From positions 157,318 through 221,317 of the forward strand of contig CAIFEY010000001.1 in the NCBI GenBank assembly GCA_903789635.1: a stretch of DNA of 64,000 bases, read 5' to 3'. The notes under the pieces were generated by a model. That model ran no database searches, was not told where the DNA came from, and was given only the letters and a program-made list of their open reading frames with translations. The position numbers and the translations under genes are program-made. How positions within the stretch are numbered: the stretch's first letter is position 1; every line of letters begins with the position of its first letter. This DNA comes from an uncultured Eubacteriaceae bacterium. GTDB taxonomy: Bacteria; Bacillota; Clostridia; Peptostreptococcales; Anaerovoracaceae. This document shows, piece by piece, positions 25,526 through 35,382 of the stretch.

Positions 25526-25981
25526 GAAAATATTTCTTAAGTGTTCCCGGCAGCGATACGAACCGGGAGAGAAACCAACGTTACACTCATACTACTCTTT
25601 ACAATTATTTTATTCCCATTTGCCCGGAAGGGTTCAAAGGCAGCCGCCCTCTCTGCGGAACACATCGTGTTCGGCGGGGAGGGCGGCTGCCGTCTGCAGG
25701 ACAGGCTTCAGGTTTTTTCAGAATTCTGAAAGACCGGCTAAGAATTTGCTGCGGTACAATAGAGAAAATCAAATACGGGGCGAGGGATACGGAATGCATC
25801 GCAGTGCATCGGAACGCATCGCTGCCCCGTATCATCCGGGGCCCTGTCGATGTGACGGCGGCGATTGCCCTGCCCCCGGTCAAGTGTTAAGATAGAATAC
25901 TGCGGTGTCCGTGATCTTTATGCGAAAGAACGGCGGCATACGCCGACTGCAGCGGACGAGAAAGAAAGGACGAAGAGAAAT
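25526..25981. other. Intergenic stretch with a 13-bp hairpin and a palindrome
   Basis: No supported gene. 25639-25651 and 25679-25691 are perfect complements (GGCAGCCGCCCTC) around a partly paired loop, a strong hairpin but without an adjacent T run; T6 follows 22 nt later. TTTCAGAATTCTGAAA at 25716-25731 is a perfect palindrome. The pair may end the racemase operon. The last 100 bases should hold the promoter of the esterase gene. Confidence 0.5.
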
Positions 25982-27112
25982 ATGATGAAATTACACCGGC
26001 ATAAGAAGGCATTTGCAGCCGCGGCAGCGGTGGTGTTATCGGTCGCGATGATTGTCGGGTTCTTCGGCGGAAACGGATCCCCGGATAAGAACTCTGCGAC
26101 TGTTGTCAATACAACGACGAACGCGGCGCAGTCAGAGAATGGCGCGCTGGACGTAAGGAACGATTCCTCGGCAAGCTCAGGAGCGGTGCCGGATGTCTCC
26201 GGAATCCAGACCATGCCGGCGAATTACGTCACTCCGCTTTCCAACCGCAGGGACGGCGGCACACTGCATGAGTTCAGATACAAGGTCACCTATAAAGGAA
26301 AGACCTATAAGCGCCCGGCGATCGTCTACCTGCCGGCCGGCTATGATAAATCGAAGAAGTATGATATTTTCTACCTGATGCACGGCTACGGCGGCACGTA
26401 CCACACCTTCCTCGGCTGGTGGAAGGGCGCGCGCCCGTTTAAATACGTCATGGACCACATGATCTACGATCACAAGATCAGGCCGACGATCGTCGTCGAC
26501 GTCGAGTACTTCCCGATGTACGGCGAATACTACTACGACCAGCTCGATACCGTGAGCAAGGAAATCGTCAATAACCTCGCACCGGCCGTCGAGAGCAAGT
26601 ACTCCACGTACGCGACGTCCACGACGGAGGCAGGCCTCGCCGCATCCCGCGCACACCGTGCGATTGGCGGGTTCTCCATGGGCGGCTGCGCAACCTGGCG
26701 CGCGCTGAAGAACTATCCGGACGTATTCAAGTACTATGTGCCGATGAGCCTCGCGATGTACTACAACCCGGGCAGCTACGTGCCGAAGAGAAGCGTACAG
26801 ACGTCCGATACCATGGCGAATGCGGTCAGGACCAAGGCGCCGGGGCGGAAGGTTTACGTCTTTGCCGCCTCCGGATCCGACGACTTCATGAACCAGGGAA
26901 CGGAGATGCAGGCGAGAGACCTCGCGAAGTGCAGAGGCTTCAAGTGGGTCGATCCGTCGGGCAGCTTCAGGGACGGAAACGTCACCTACAACTGCTGGGA
27001 GGGCCGCTCGCACAGCTTCAAACAGTCCTTCCCGTACCTCTACAACGGTCTGATCCGCTTCTTCGGGTACAGCCAGTCGCAGACAGACGAAGTCAGGAAC
27101 GCAGACAGCTAA
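25982..27112 (+). CDS. Exported alpha/beta-hydrolase esterase (esterase D / feruloyl esterase type), paralog 1
   Basis: 376 residues. An N-terminal hydrophobic anchor or signal (about 10-30) is followed by a Ser/Thr/Asn-rich linker to about 75, then an esterase domain. The oxyanion stretch YLMHGYGGTYHTF, the nucleophile Ser232 in GGFSMGG, and a C-terminal His (RSHSFKQSFPYL) support an active enzyme outside the membrane. It probably acts on ester-linked plant phenolics or acetylated glycans. A near twin lies at 30286-31371. Long DNA stretches are almost identical between the two (for example around 26,350-26,430), suggesting recent duplication or gene conversion. Confidence 0.82.
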   Translation: MMKLHRHKKAFAAAAAVVLSVAMIVGFFGGNGSPDKNSATVVNTTTNAAQSENGALDVRNDSSASSGAVPDVSGIQTMPANYVTPLSNRRDGGTLHEFRYKVTYKGKTYKRPAIVYLPAGYDKSKKYDIFYLMHGYGGTYHTFLGWWKGARPFKYVMDHMIYDHKIRPTIVVDVEYFPMYGEYYYDQLDTVSKEIVNNLAPAVESKYSTYATSTTEAGLAASRAHRAIGGFSMGGCATWRALKNYPDVFKYYVPMSLAMYYNPGSYVPKRSVQTSDTMANAVRTKAPGRKVYVFAASGSDDFMNQGTEMQARDLAKCRGFKWVDPSGSFRDGNVTYNCWEGRSHSFKQSFPYLYNGLIRFFGYSQSQTDEVRNADS

Positions 27113-27207
27113 GTATACGGACCGCAGGAAATACCTGCATTTTACAGAAATCCACATTTTCCAATTATAGAAATTCCTATATTACCTACATTACTTACAT
27201 TATCTGA

Positions 27208-27235
27208 AGAGGGGGCAGCAGCCCTCTCTTTATTT
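27208..27235 (+). terminator. Terminator after esterase paralog 1
   Basis: 9-bp stem AGAGGGGGC/GCCCTCTCT with an AGCA loop, followed by a T-rich tail. Confidence 0.75.
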
Positions 27236-27366
27236 GTCTGATGCGCGGTATGCACGGCGAGGTTGGGAGAATAAATTTTCAGAATGTGGTATAATATTTG
27301 GATAATCGAATTCTTGAAAGCTATGAGGGTTCATGGCGAAGCAGAGCCTTGGGGAGGTTTTGGGAG

Positions 27367-29286
27367 ATGAAAGGAAAGACAGGAATCAGGGGTCGGAAAT
27401 CGACGATCCTGCTGACGGCGGTGCTGGCGGTGGCGATGGTCGTATGCTGCAGCTGCGGTTCAGGCAGCAGTGACAGTGAGACGGCTAAGGCGTACAGCCC
27501 GGCGTCGAGTGCGGCGGCAAAGAAGATGATCAAGAACTACACACAGGACTCGTCTGCTTTGACGCTGGACAAGGGTAAGTGGCAGTACGACAGCACGCAC
27601 GACGTCTACTGGCGGGTGAAGGTGAAGTACTGCAGCAAGCCGGCGGCGACGGAGTACGAGACCATGGGAATCTACGTCCCGGGCGAGTATTTCCAAGGAA
27701 AGAAGAACAGCGACGGCACGTACACCTGCACGGTGAAGAAGGGCGGAAAGTGCGGAAACTACACCGCGAAGACGGCGCCGATCGTGTTCCCGGTCAATAC
27801 GCCGGGATATTCCGCGCAGGAGGCGCCGACGTCCTACGATTACAGCAGCATCAAGAGCTATATGAAGGCCGGATTCATCTATGTCTACGCGGGCATGCGC
27901 GGCAGGGACAACGGCAGCAATTACAGCGGCGGTGCGCCATGGGGCGTGACCGACCTGAAGGCGGCAGTCCGGTACTTCCGCTATAACAGCGGGTCTTTGC
28001 CGGGGGACACCGACAGCATCTTCACCTTCGGTCACAGCGGCGGAGGCGCACAGAGCAGCCTGATGGGGGCGAGCGGGAACAGTTCGCTCTACTACAAGTA
28101 CCTGACCTCCATCGGCGCGGCGATGTATGACAAAGACAAAAATTACATCGACGACAACATCTGCGGAGCGATGTGCTGGTGCCCGATCACGAGCCTGGAC
28201 CAGGCGGACGAGGCCTACGAGTGGAACATGGGTCAGTTCGCAACGAAGGGCACACGCGCGTCCGGAAAGTGGACGAGCCTGCTCTCTGATGATATGGCGA
28301 GGGAGTACGCGACGTACATCAACGCGCTTAAGCTGAAGGACGGAAGCGGAAACACGCTGAAGCTGAAGAAGAGCAGCTCCGGAATCTATCTGTCCGGTTC
28401 CTACTATAACTATATGATTTCCGTGATCCAGACCTCGCTGAACCACTTCCTGAAGGACACGGACTTCCCGTACACGGCGAGCAGCCAGACACAGGCGTCC
28501 GGCAACTTCGGCGGTTCCATGGCCAGCGGGTCTCTGCCGAGCGGCAGTGCGCCGAGTGGGAGCGCGCCGTCATCGACCGGCAGTTCGTCAGGCGGAAGTG
28601 CACCGAGCGGAAGCGCACCGTCGTCATCCGGCAGCACGTCATCGACGTCCGGAAAGACGTATAAGACCGCAGCGGCGTACATCAAGGCGCTGAATAAGGG
28701 CGGTACATGGATCAAGTACGATAAGAAGACGAACACCGCTAAGGTGCTGAAGCTCAAGGGATTCATCCGAAACTGCAAGTCGGCGTCCAAGGACGTCGGG
28801 GCGTTCGATGCGCTCGACCGCTCGCAGGCCGAGAACAACCTGTTCGGCACGGCCGCGCACGACAGCCTGCACTTCGATTCCGTGATGGCGAAGCTGATGA
28901 GCAGGAACGCGGCGAAGTACGCGAAGAAGAGCGGCTGGAAGGCCTCTTACGCGAAGGCCTATGCGAAGGACCTGAAATACAGGGATTCGCTCGGAACCGG
29001 AATTACGCAGAGGATGAACATGTACAACCCGATGTACTACCTCGACAATTACTATTCCGGATTCGGAAAGTCGAACGTCGCGAAGTACTGGCGCATCAAC
29101 ACGGGAATCGAGCAGGGCGACACGGCTTTGACGACAGAGATGAACCTGGCGCTCGCCCTCAAGGCGGACAGCAATGTCAGCAAGGTCGACTTCACGACTG
29201 TCTGGGGGCAGGGCCACACGATGGCGGAGCGCAGCGGAGACGCGGAGGCGAACTTCATCAAGTGGGTCAAGGGCTGCACCAGGTAG
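27367..29286 (+). CDS. Exported tannase-like esterase
   Basis: 639 residues. A signal sequence ends in VVCCSCGSG (a cysteine-rich, non-canonical lipoprotein-like site near residues 27-30). The hydrolase part has the nucleophile Ser224 in FGHSGGGAQSSLMG and resembles bacterial tannases of subtype A, which cleave gallate esters. A Ser/Gly/Ala/Pro linker of about 58 residues (372-429) with repeats of PSGSA interrupts the domain before its C-terminal part (WGQGHTMAE, likely catalytic His region). ATG 27367 follows GGGGAGG; the frame is open further upstream. It stands between two other exported esterases, so plant polyphenol or glycan ester breakdown is plausible. Confidence 0.75.
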   Translation: MKGKTGIRGRKSTILLTAVLAVAMVVCCSCGSGSSDSETAKAYSPASSAAAKKMIKNYTQDSSALTLDKGKWQYDSTHDVYWRVKVKYCSKPAATEYETMGIYVPGEYFQGKKNSDGTYTCTVKKGGKCGNYTAKTAPIVFPVNTPGYSAQEAPTSYDYSSIKSYMKAGFIYVYAGMRGRDNGSNYSGGAPWGVTDLKAAVRYFRYNSGSLPGDTDSIFTFGHSGGGAQSSLMGASGNSSLYYKYLTSIGAAMYDKDKNYIDDNICGAMCWCPITSLDQADEAYEWNMGQFATKGTRASGKWTSLLSDDMAREYATYINALKLKDGSGNTLKLKKSSSGIYLSGSYYNYMISVIQTSLNHFLKDTDFPYTASSQTQASGNFGGSMASGSLPSGSAPSGSAPSSTGSSSGGSAPSGSAPSSSGSTSSTSGKTYKTAAAYIKALNKGGTWIKYDKKTNTAKVLKLKGFIRNCKSASKDVGAFDALDRSQAENNLFGTAAHDSLHFDSVMAKLMSRNAAKYAKKSGWKASYAKAYAKDLKYRDSLGTGITQRMNMYNPMYYLDNYYSGFGKSNVAKYWRINTGIEQGDTALTTEMNLALALKADSNVSKVDFTTVWGQGHTMAERSGDAEANFIKWVKGCTR

Positions 29287-29403
29287 GCCTCGCGGCGCAT
29301 CGGGGATTTTACGGCGAGGACAGAAGGGCCGGACCGGATTCGTCAATACCGAAAAAATCATGAAAACGGACGATAATGGATAGTAATCCTGGGGGGATGA
29401 GGA

Positions 29404-30195
29404 ATGAACGTACAGGCGGCATATGGAATTCTCATTCCGTTCGCGGGCACGACGCTCGGGGCGGCATGCGTATTCTTCATGAAAAATCAGCTGAGCACCC
29501 GGGTCGAGAAGATCCTGCAGGGGTTCGCGGCGGGCGTCATGACGGCCGCGTCGGTCTGGAGCCTGCTGATCCCGTCGATGGAGCAGAGTGCGCACATGGG
29601 AAAGCTGTCGTTTCTGCCGGCGTTCATCGGATTCTGGATCGGCACGCTGTTCCTGCTCCTGCTGGACCACATCATCCCGCACCTGCACCTGAACAGCGAC
29701 GAGCCGGAAGGCCCTGATGCGGCAAAGAGCAAACTCACCAAGACCGCAATGATGGTGCTGGCAGTCACGCTGCACAACATCCCGGAGGGAATGGCGGTCG
29801 GCGTCGTCATCGCGGGCTGGCTGAACGGAAACGCGGGACTGACCGCGGGCGGCGCGCTGGCGCTGTCGCTCGGCATCGCGATTCAGAATTTCCCGGAGGG
29901 CGCGATCATCTCCATGCCGCTCCACTCCGAGGGCATGGGAAAGGGAATGTCGTTCCTGGGCGGCTTCCTGTCCGGCGTCGTGGAGCCGATCGGCGGAATC
30001 CTGACGATCGTGCTTTCCGACATGATGGTCCCGGTGCTCCCGTACCTGCTGGGCTTCGCGGCCGGCGCGATGATCTACGTGGTCGTCGAGGAGCTGATTC
30101 CGGAGATGTCGCAGGGCGAGCACAGCGACCGGGGCGTGGTCATGTTCGCCGTCGGGTTTACGATGATGATGGCGATGGATGTCGCGCTTGGATAA
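29404..30195 (+). CDS. ZIP family metal transporter
   Basis: 263 residues with about eight membrane helices. The metal-site motifs HNIPEG and QNFPEG occur in the two central helices, as in the GufA/ZupT-like bacterial ZIP proteins that import zinc, iron or manganese. A His-containing loop (HIIPHLHLNSDE) lies between helices 3 and 4. The ribosome site is a GAGG close to the ATG. It sits between the tannase and the second esterase; a functional link is not evident. Confidence 0.92.
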   Translation: MNVQAAYGILIPFAGTTLGAACVFFMKNQLSTRVEKILQGFAAGVMTAASVWSLLIPSMEQSAHMGKLSFLPAFIGFWIGTLFLLLLDHIIPHLHLNSDEPEGPDAAKSKLTKTAMMVLAVTLHNIPEGMAVGVVIAGWLNGNAGLTAGGALALSLGIAIQNFPEGAIISMPLHSEGMGKGMSFLGGFLSGVVEPIGGILTIVLSDMMVPVLPYLLGFAAGAMIYVVVEELIPEMSQGEHSDRGVVMFAVGFTMMMAMDVALG

Positions 30196-30285
30196 GAATT
30201 TTGTATACAGGAAACGGGCAGCCTGGCCGCCGCCCGTCGGATATCGAATATTGAATATCGGATATTGGATCAGAGAAAGGATACG

Positions 30286-31371
30286 ATGAACAACAAGAAG
30301 AAGTATATCATTCACAAGCGGTTTTACGTGTTCGTGGCGCTGGTCATCATCCTGGTGATCGCGCTGTGCGTGCACTTCCTGGGCGGGGGAGCTTTGTCCA
30401 GCAAGACAGCCGGGAAGTCGGGCACGCAGACGGAGAGTACGGCAAAGAAGAAGGCTGCGAGCGCGTCGCAGCCCCCGGACATCTCGGGAATCAAGGAGCT
30501 GCCGGCGAGCTACACCAGTCCGGTGAAGAAGTCGAGCCACGCGGGCACGCTGCATGAGTTCCGGTATAACGTGAAGATCAACGGCAGGACGTACAAGCAG
30601 CCGGCGATCGTCTACCTGCCGGCCGGGTACAAGTCATCGAAGAAGTACGATATTTTCTACCTGATGCACGGCTACGGCGGGACGTACCACACCTTCCTCG
30701 GCTGGTGGAAGGGACCGCGCCTGTTTAAGTTTATTCTGGACCACATGATCGCGACGGGGAAGATCAAGCCGACGATCGTCGTCGACGTCGAGTACAACCC
30801 GATGTACGGCGAGTACTACTACGGCCAGCTGGACAACGTCAGCAAGGAGGTCGTGAAGAACCTCGCGCCGGCCGTCGAGAAGAAGTATTCGACGTACGCG
30901 AAGACCACGACGCTCAAGGGCCTGGAGGCGTCCCGCGCGCACCGCGCGATCGGCGGATTCTCCATGGGCGGCTGCGCGACGTGGCGCGCGCTGAAGAATT
31001 ACCCGGACGTGTTCCAGTACTACCTGCCGATCAGCCTCGCGATGTACTACAATCCGGGCGGATACGTGCCGGAGCGCAGCAAGGAAAGCGCCAAGATCAT
31101 GGCCGATGCCGTGAAGGAGAAGGCGCCGGGGAAGAAGGTCTATATCTTTGCCGCATCGGGCACGGCGGACTTCATGAACCAGGGGACGGAGATGCAGGCG
31201 AGAGACCTCGCCAAGCGCAGCGGCTTCAAGTGGGTCGACCCGTCCGGCAGCTTCCGCCAGGGCAACATCACGTTCAACTCCTGGCTCGAGCACACGCACA
31301 CCTACACCGACACCTATCCGTACCTGTACAACGGCCTGATCCGCTTCTTCGGGACGGACAAGGACGAGTAA
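30286..31371 (+). CDS. Exported alpha/beta-hydrolase esterase, paralog 2
   Basis: 361 residues. There is an N-terminal membrane anchor (about 14-32), a Lys/Ser/Thr linker, then the same esterase domain as paralog 1, with YLMHGYGGTYHTFLGWWKG, nucleophile Ser226 in GGFSMGG and a His-rich LEHTHTYTDTYPYL near the end. AGAAAGGA selects ATG 30286. Shared blocks with paralog 1 are nearly identical in DNA, while anchors and linkers differ. Likely extracellular and active; the natural ester is unknown. Confidence 0.82.
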   Translation: MNNKKKYIIHKRFYVFVALVIILVIALCVHFLGGGALSSKTAGKSGTQTESTAKKKAASASQPPDISGIKELPASYTSPVKKSSHAGTLHEFRYNVKINGRTYKQPAIVYLPAGYKSSKKYDIFYLMHGYGGTYHTFLGWWKGPRLFKFILDHMIATGKIKPTIVVDVEYNPMYGEYYYGQLDNVSKEVVKNLAPAVEKKYSTYAKTTTLKGLEASRAHRAIGGFSMGGCATWRALKNYPDVFQYYLPISLAMYYNPGGYVPERSKESAKIMADAVKEKAPGKKVYIFAASGTADFMNQGTEMQARDLAKRSGFKWVDPSGSFRQGNITFNSWLEHTHTYTDTYPYLYNGLIRFFGTDKDE

Positions 31372-32281
31372 GGCGTCGGGCGACGTGACCGCTCGCACAG
31401 CTCACAGCAGCGATGCCTGCGGTCGATGTGTTATCGAAGGTATGCTTCCGCATAATAGAGAACAGGGCATTGATATTAAAGAGAATATTGATATTGGAGA
31501 AACTATGGGGCTGTGAAAAACGCAGCCCCATTTTATGTTTTGATGTGCTGGAAATATGAAGGCGAGTTCGCTGTCGCTCCGCGCCCCATTTCAAGGGAGA
31601 TTCATACTTGGAGAATTAATTGCCCGTGCATATTGTATTCATTTCTGCAGTGTCGCAAATTCTTCAGTTTGGTGGAACGCGATTTGCGAAATTCAATAAT
31701 AGCGAAAAACCGATGCACTTACATAACCGGTCCGTAGAGTTATTCGATCTTATAGGCTTGCTGTCATTGTAATTTTTTATGATCAAAGAAATTCATCTGC
31801 TTTTCGCGGTCTTTTCAAGAAAAACATTGCCCGCAGTGACCCAATGGAGACTTGATTTTTGACGTTTTATGCAAATATACATTCAACTTAAGCGCTTATC
31901 CATTGTCGTGGACACTTACAGTGGGGCATCTCGACCGCTCGCGGACCATTTTCATGCAACATCAAGTCCATTTTGATTTGTCAGACTACTTCACTCGCTT
32001 TCTGGCGGTGAAATAGTTCCACCAAGGCGCAGGAAAATACGCATTGCTGAAATTCGGAAAAGCCGTTACACAAAACTTCAAGAGTTGACCTCTTACTGAA
32101 AAACGATCGTCAAGAATGTCATTCCGGGGGTATTTCGATAGATCTAATCTATGTGTACTGCATACCGGGATCCGTCGTCGTAGGATCTTTCGTCGAGGCG
32201 CGGGAGGCGGTGGGTAAGAGCGGCGAACTGGCCGACCTGCCGTCGTATTATCTCGCTGCCGTCGCCCGTTCACGGAAACTG
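31372..32281. other. Long gene-poor stretch with possible gene debris
   Basis: A terminator lies at 31505-31535. Beyond it I see no convincing gene. Open frames at 31513-31737 (+), 31986-32273 (-) and 32153-32365 (+) lack ribosome sites. The last has a protein-like composition near PSYYLAAVARSRKLKKG and may be the tail of a lost gene. By eye the base composition is lower in GC than the flanks, consistent with decayed or foreign DNA. Confidence 0.5.
31505..31535 (+). terminator. Terminator after esterase paralog 2
   Basis: Perfect 9-bp stem ATGGGGCTG/CAGCCCCAT, 9-nt loop, then TTTATGTTTT. Confidence 0.8.
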
Positions 32282-32310
32282 AAAAAAGGGACCGCGAAAA
32301 TCGCGGTCCC
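32282..32310 (-). terminator. Terminator of the Ig-rhodanese gene
   Basis: Perfect 10-bp stem GGGACCGCGA/TCGCGGTCCC with an AAA loop; read on the minus strand it is followed by TTTTTT. Confidence 0.9.
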
Positions 32311-32354
32311 CTCGTTGGCTTGTATAAATAGAAATACTATCTGTTTGCTAGAAA

Positions 32355-33329
32355 CTATGCAGTAGCAGTCCATCCCATCAGTGGGTTCAGTGCTACGTAT
32401 CCGCCTGCCAGGTTGAAGATGTTTGCCTCGTCTACGCCTGCCTGCTTCAGGAGTCCATATCCTCTTCTCGCATAGCTGTTTCCGGAGTAGCAGAGTACAA
32501 CGTACTTGGTTCCTGCCGGCTGGTTCGCTGTGATTGTCTTAATGCTCGCCAGGGCATCAGCATCGGAGACGGATTTGTCCATATCTGCGTTGACTGCAGT
32601 ATCCGGGTGGCTCAGTTTGCTGAAGTCACTTGCTGTTCTTACATCGATGAGAACGTATCCAGCGGTCTTGTTGTCGATGATGCTCTTAACTTCTGCTGCG
32701 CTGATTCCCTGCATGCCTGTCGTTACGGTGACTGTATCGGTCAGCGTAGGAACTTCCTTGCTCGCAACGGTGATGACGACCTTGCCGTTACTAACCGGTG
32801 TTACGACGCCCTTGGCATCTACAGTTGCGATTGCCGGATCGCCAGATGTCCAGGTCAGGCCTGCGTTGTAGACGCCGTCTGCTCCCAGCGCTGCTGTCAG
32901 CGTCGTTGCCTTGTTGATGGACAGGTATCCGTCGTTGTTCAGTGTGAGGGTTGTCGGTGCTACGTCCTTAACGGTGATCTTGATCGTGCCCTTAACCTTC
33001 TTGCTGACGGTGGACTTAGCTGTGATCGTAACGGTTCCGTTCTTCTTTCCCTTGACTACGCCCTTCTTGGTGACGGTAGCGATCTTGCTGTTGCTGGACT
33101 TCCAGGTAACCTTCTTGGAAGCCTTGGCCGGCTTGATCTTCTTGATGGAGACAGTGGTCTTAGCCTTGACATCGATAGTCTTAGCGGCAGCTTTCAGTGT
33201 GATCTTGGTCGGCTTGACGGTCTTGGTCTTCGCGTAAGTAGGAGCGGACATGCCGGCATAAGCCAGTACCATTCCTGCGGAGAGGGCGATCGCAAGCACA
33301 CGCTTGGTGAATGTGGATGTGAGTTTCAT
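32355..33329 (-). CDS. Secreted protein with two bacterial Ig-like domains and a rhodanese domain
   Basis: 324 residues. A signal peptide ends near Ala33 (MSAPTYA). Two Ig-like group 2 domains (about 38-123 and 127-205) carry the usual WKSSNSKIATVTKKGVVKGK and WTSGDPAIATVDAKGVV patterns. A C-terminal rhodanese domain (206-324) has VLIDVRTASDF and an active-site cysteine, Cys280 in CYSGNSYAR. The protein is thus an extracellular, cell-surface-type sulfur transferase, an unusual combination. Together with two more exported rhodaneses 2-4 kb downstream, it points to sulfane sulfur or thiosulfate chemistry outside the membrane. Confidence 0.88.
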   Translation of the reverse strand: MKLTSTFTKRVLAIALSAGMVLAYAGMSAPTYAKTKTVKPTKITLKAAAKTIDVKAKTTVSIKKIKPAKASKKVTWKSSNSKIATVTKKGVVKGKKNGTVTITAKSTVSKKVKGTIKITVKDVAPTTLTLNNDGYLSINKATTLTAALGADGVYNAGLTWTSGDPAIATVDAKGVVTPVSNGKVVITVASKEVPTLTDTVTVTTGMQGISAAEVKSIIDNKTAGYVLIDVRTASDFSKLSHPDTAVNADMDKSVSDADALASIKTITANQPAGTKYVVLCYSGNSYARRGYGLLKQAGVDEANIFNLAGGYVALNPLMGWTATA

Positions 33330-33596
33330 AAAATTCCTCCCTTAATCTGAAAAATATGAATTTACAGCTGCGTGCCGTACCGATTGACTGCGTGATCGAC
33401 ACGTAACTTAATAACTTTATTATACATGACGCGGCAGGCTGTATATACGAATATCGCCTGTCTATAGAAAATATCTATCGATAGCGCATCAGCCGTTGAA
33501 AAATATATGAGAAGTGTGTGCAGGGCAGGTGGATTTTGTCTGAGGCGGGGCGGGAGGATCATGGTATTATAGAGGGTATGATGAAGGGGGATTGCT

Positions 33597-33887
33597 ATGG
33601 ACAAAAAACACGCGCTCAGACAGCAGCTGATTGATGCAGTAGGTTCGCTGGGATACCCGGGTGAGCTCGGCGCGCTGATTGCCGACAGCCTCGGCTCGGA
33701 GAACACGATGACGCGCATGCTCGCCTACCTGCGTGCGGCCAAACCGGGCAGCGAGGAGGAGATCGTGGACGAGATGCTCGCGATCATCAGCGACCGGGAC
33801 CGCTGGCGGGATAAGAAGATCAACGAGTTTTACAACCGGAAGTACAACGAGTACCTGTGGTTTTACCGTGATCAGGACGACGAATAG
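33597..33887 (+). CDS. Small conserved-looking protein of unknown function
   Basis: 96 residues. AAGGGGG stands 6 nt before ATG 33597. The protein is soluble, mostly helical in composition, with a C-terminal charged and aromatic segment (KINEFYNRKYNEYLWFYRDQDDE). I recognise no motif or metal site. It lies alone between two divergent or unrelated genes, 128 nt before the peptidase. Codon use looks like that of its neighbours, so it is likely a real gene. Confidence 0.7.
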   Translation: MDKKHALRQQLIDAVGSLGYPGELGALIADSLGSENTMTRMLAYLRAAKPGSEEEIVDEMLAIISDRDRWRDKKINEFYNRKYNEYLWFYRDQDDE

Positions 33888-33926
33888 AGCTGCGGCGCAG
33901 GAATAGAATGCGGGAATAGAAAGAAA

Positions 33927-33935
33927 TGATATAAT
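33927..33935 (+). promoter_or_regulatory. Extended -10 promoter of the PepT-like gene
   Basis: TGATATAAT is a full extended -10 (TG-n-TATAAT). No good -35 is needed or seen. Confidence 0.6.
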
Positions 33936-34015
33936 AACAGTAATGTTCTTACGATATTTAACTAAGTATTTCTATGGTGATCATTGGAAAAGGGAAAAAG
34001 AAAGGATAACGGACA

Positions 34016-35146
34016 ATGAGTGAGATTAATCAGGAGCGGCTGATCGATCGGTTTATGGAACTGACGCGCATCGATTCGCCGTCGTTCCGGGAGAGGGACA
34101 TGGCGGATTACCTGAAGCGCGAGCTGGAGCGGCTGGCGGTCGTGATCCACGAGGACGACAGCGCGGCGCGCATCGGCGGAAATTCGGGAAACCTGTACGG
34201 GGTTCTGCCGGCAAAGGGCGGACGTGACCGCAAGGAGGCGGCTCCGCTGCTCTTCCTGGCGCACATGGACACCGTGGAGCCTGCCTGCGAGAGGAAGGCG
34301 ACCCTGTACGACGACGGAAAGATCATGAGCGACGGCACGACGGTACTCGGCGCGGACGACCAGGCGGCGATCGCGGTGCTGCTCGAGGTCATCCAGGAGC
34401 TGCAGGAGGAGGGCGCGGAGCACCCGGAGCTGGAGTTTCTGTTCTCGGCGGCGGAGGAGGCGTACACCGTCGGCTTGTCCGCGATGGACCTGTCCGTGTT
34501 TAAGGCGAAGGAGGCCTTTGCCCTCGACCTGAGCGACAAAACCGGCGGCTACTCCATCCAGGAGCCGACCCTGCTGTCATTCACCGTGCAGGTGCACGGC
34601 GTGGCAGCGCACGCGGGATTCGAGCCGGAGAGGGGCATCAGCGCGCTGACCGCGGCGGCCCGTGCGATTACCAGGATCCCGCAGGGCAGGATCAACGACC
34701 ACTCGACGTTCAACATCGGCATCGTCGAGGCGGGAACGGGGACGAACATCATCCCGGAGCTCGCGGTCGTGCGCGGGGAGCTGCGCTCCACCGACCATGA
34801 AGAGGCGCTGCGGATGTACGAGGACGCGGTTGCGGTCTTCCGTGAGGAGGCGGAGAAGATGGGCGCGACGATGACGGCGGAGAAGACGCTGCATCTGCAT
34901 GCATACCACGTCGATGAGGACGACCCGGCGCTTAAGCGCTACAAGCACGCGGCAGAAAAGCTGGGCATCGAGACCTTCCCTGTGGCGACGTTCGGCGGCA
35001 GCGACGTCAACGTAATGAGACGGAACGGGATCGCGGGTCTGTGCATCTCCGGCGCGATGCATAAGGTGCACACGACCGAGGAATACACGACGGTGCAGGA
35101 GCTGACCGAGGCGGCCCAGATCGTGCGCGAGCTGATGACCGAGTAG
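34016..35146 (+). CDS. M20 family peptidase, PepT-like
   Basis: 376 residues. It is a zinc exopeptidase. Metal-ligand segments are visible in order: LAHMDTV (His and Asp), GADDQAAIAVLLE (Asp), SAAEEAYTVG (Glu-Glu) and a C-terminal HKVHTTEE (His). A dimerisation domain (about 170-280) splits the catalytic domain as usual. The length is that of tripeptidase T-like proteins. It is cytosolic and probably releases amino acids from small peptides. The gene has its own promoter. Confidence 0.9.
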   Translation: MSEINQERLIDRFMELTRIDSPSFRERDMADYLKRELERLAVVIHEDDSAARIGGNSGNLYGVLPAKGGRDRKEAAPLLFLAHMDTVEPACERKATLYDDGKIMSDGTTVLGADDQAAIAVLLEVIQELQEEGAEHPELEFLFSAAEEAYTVGLSAMDLSVFKAKEAFALDLSDKTGGYSIQEPTLLSFTVQVHGVAAHAGFEPERGISALTAAARAITRIPQGRINDHSTFNIGIVEAGTGTNIIPELAVVRGELRSTDHEEALRMYEDAVAVFREEAEKMGATMTAEKTLHLHAYHVDEDDPALKRYKHAAEKLGIETFPVATFGGSDVNVMRRNGIAGLCISGAMHKVHTTEEYTTVQELTEAAQIVRELMTE

Positions 35147-35382
35147 GGATTTTTGACCGACGAACAGACACCTGCGGGGCGCCCTGCCGGGAACGAAAGT
35201 TTTGAAAATTCAACGGCTGGGAAGGGCGGCGAGAGCGCAGAGTTCAGCGGAAAGGGGCAGGCGAGAATGGAAATTTTCCGCCTGCTTGATATTGATAGAT
35301 TCAATTGGTCATGGCCCGCCATTCATAAGATAATAAATATAGTGAAAAGAGTAATAACCGTTAGTTTTATGGAGAAAAGAGT

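Noticed and set aside
32153..32365. Possible 70-residue gene with PSYYLAAVARSRKLKKG
   Set aside because: Protein-like in part, but no ribosome site, and the frame runs through the terminator of the converging rhodanese gene. At most the remnant of a lost gene.
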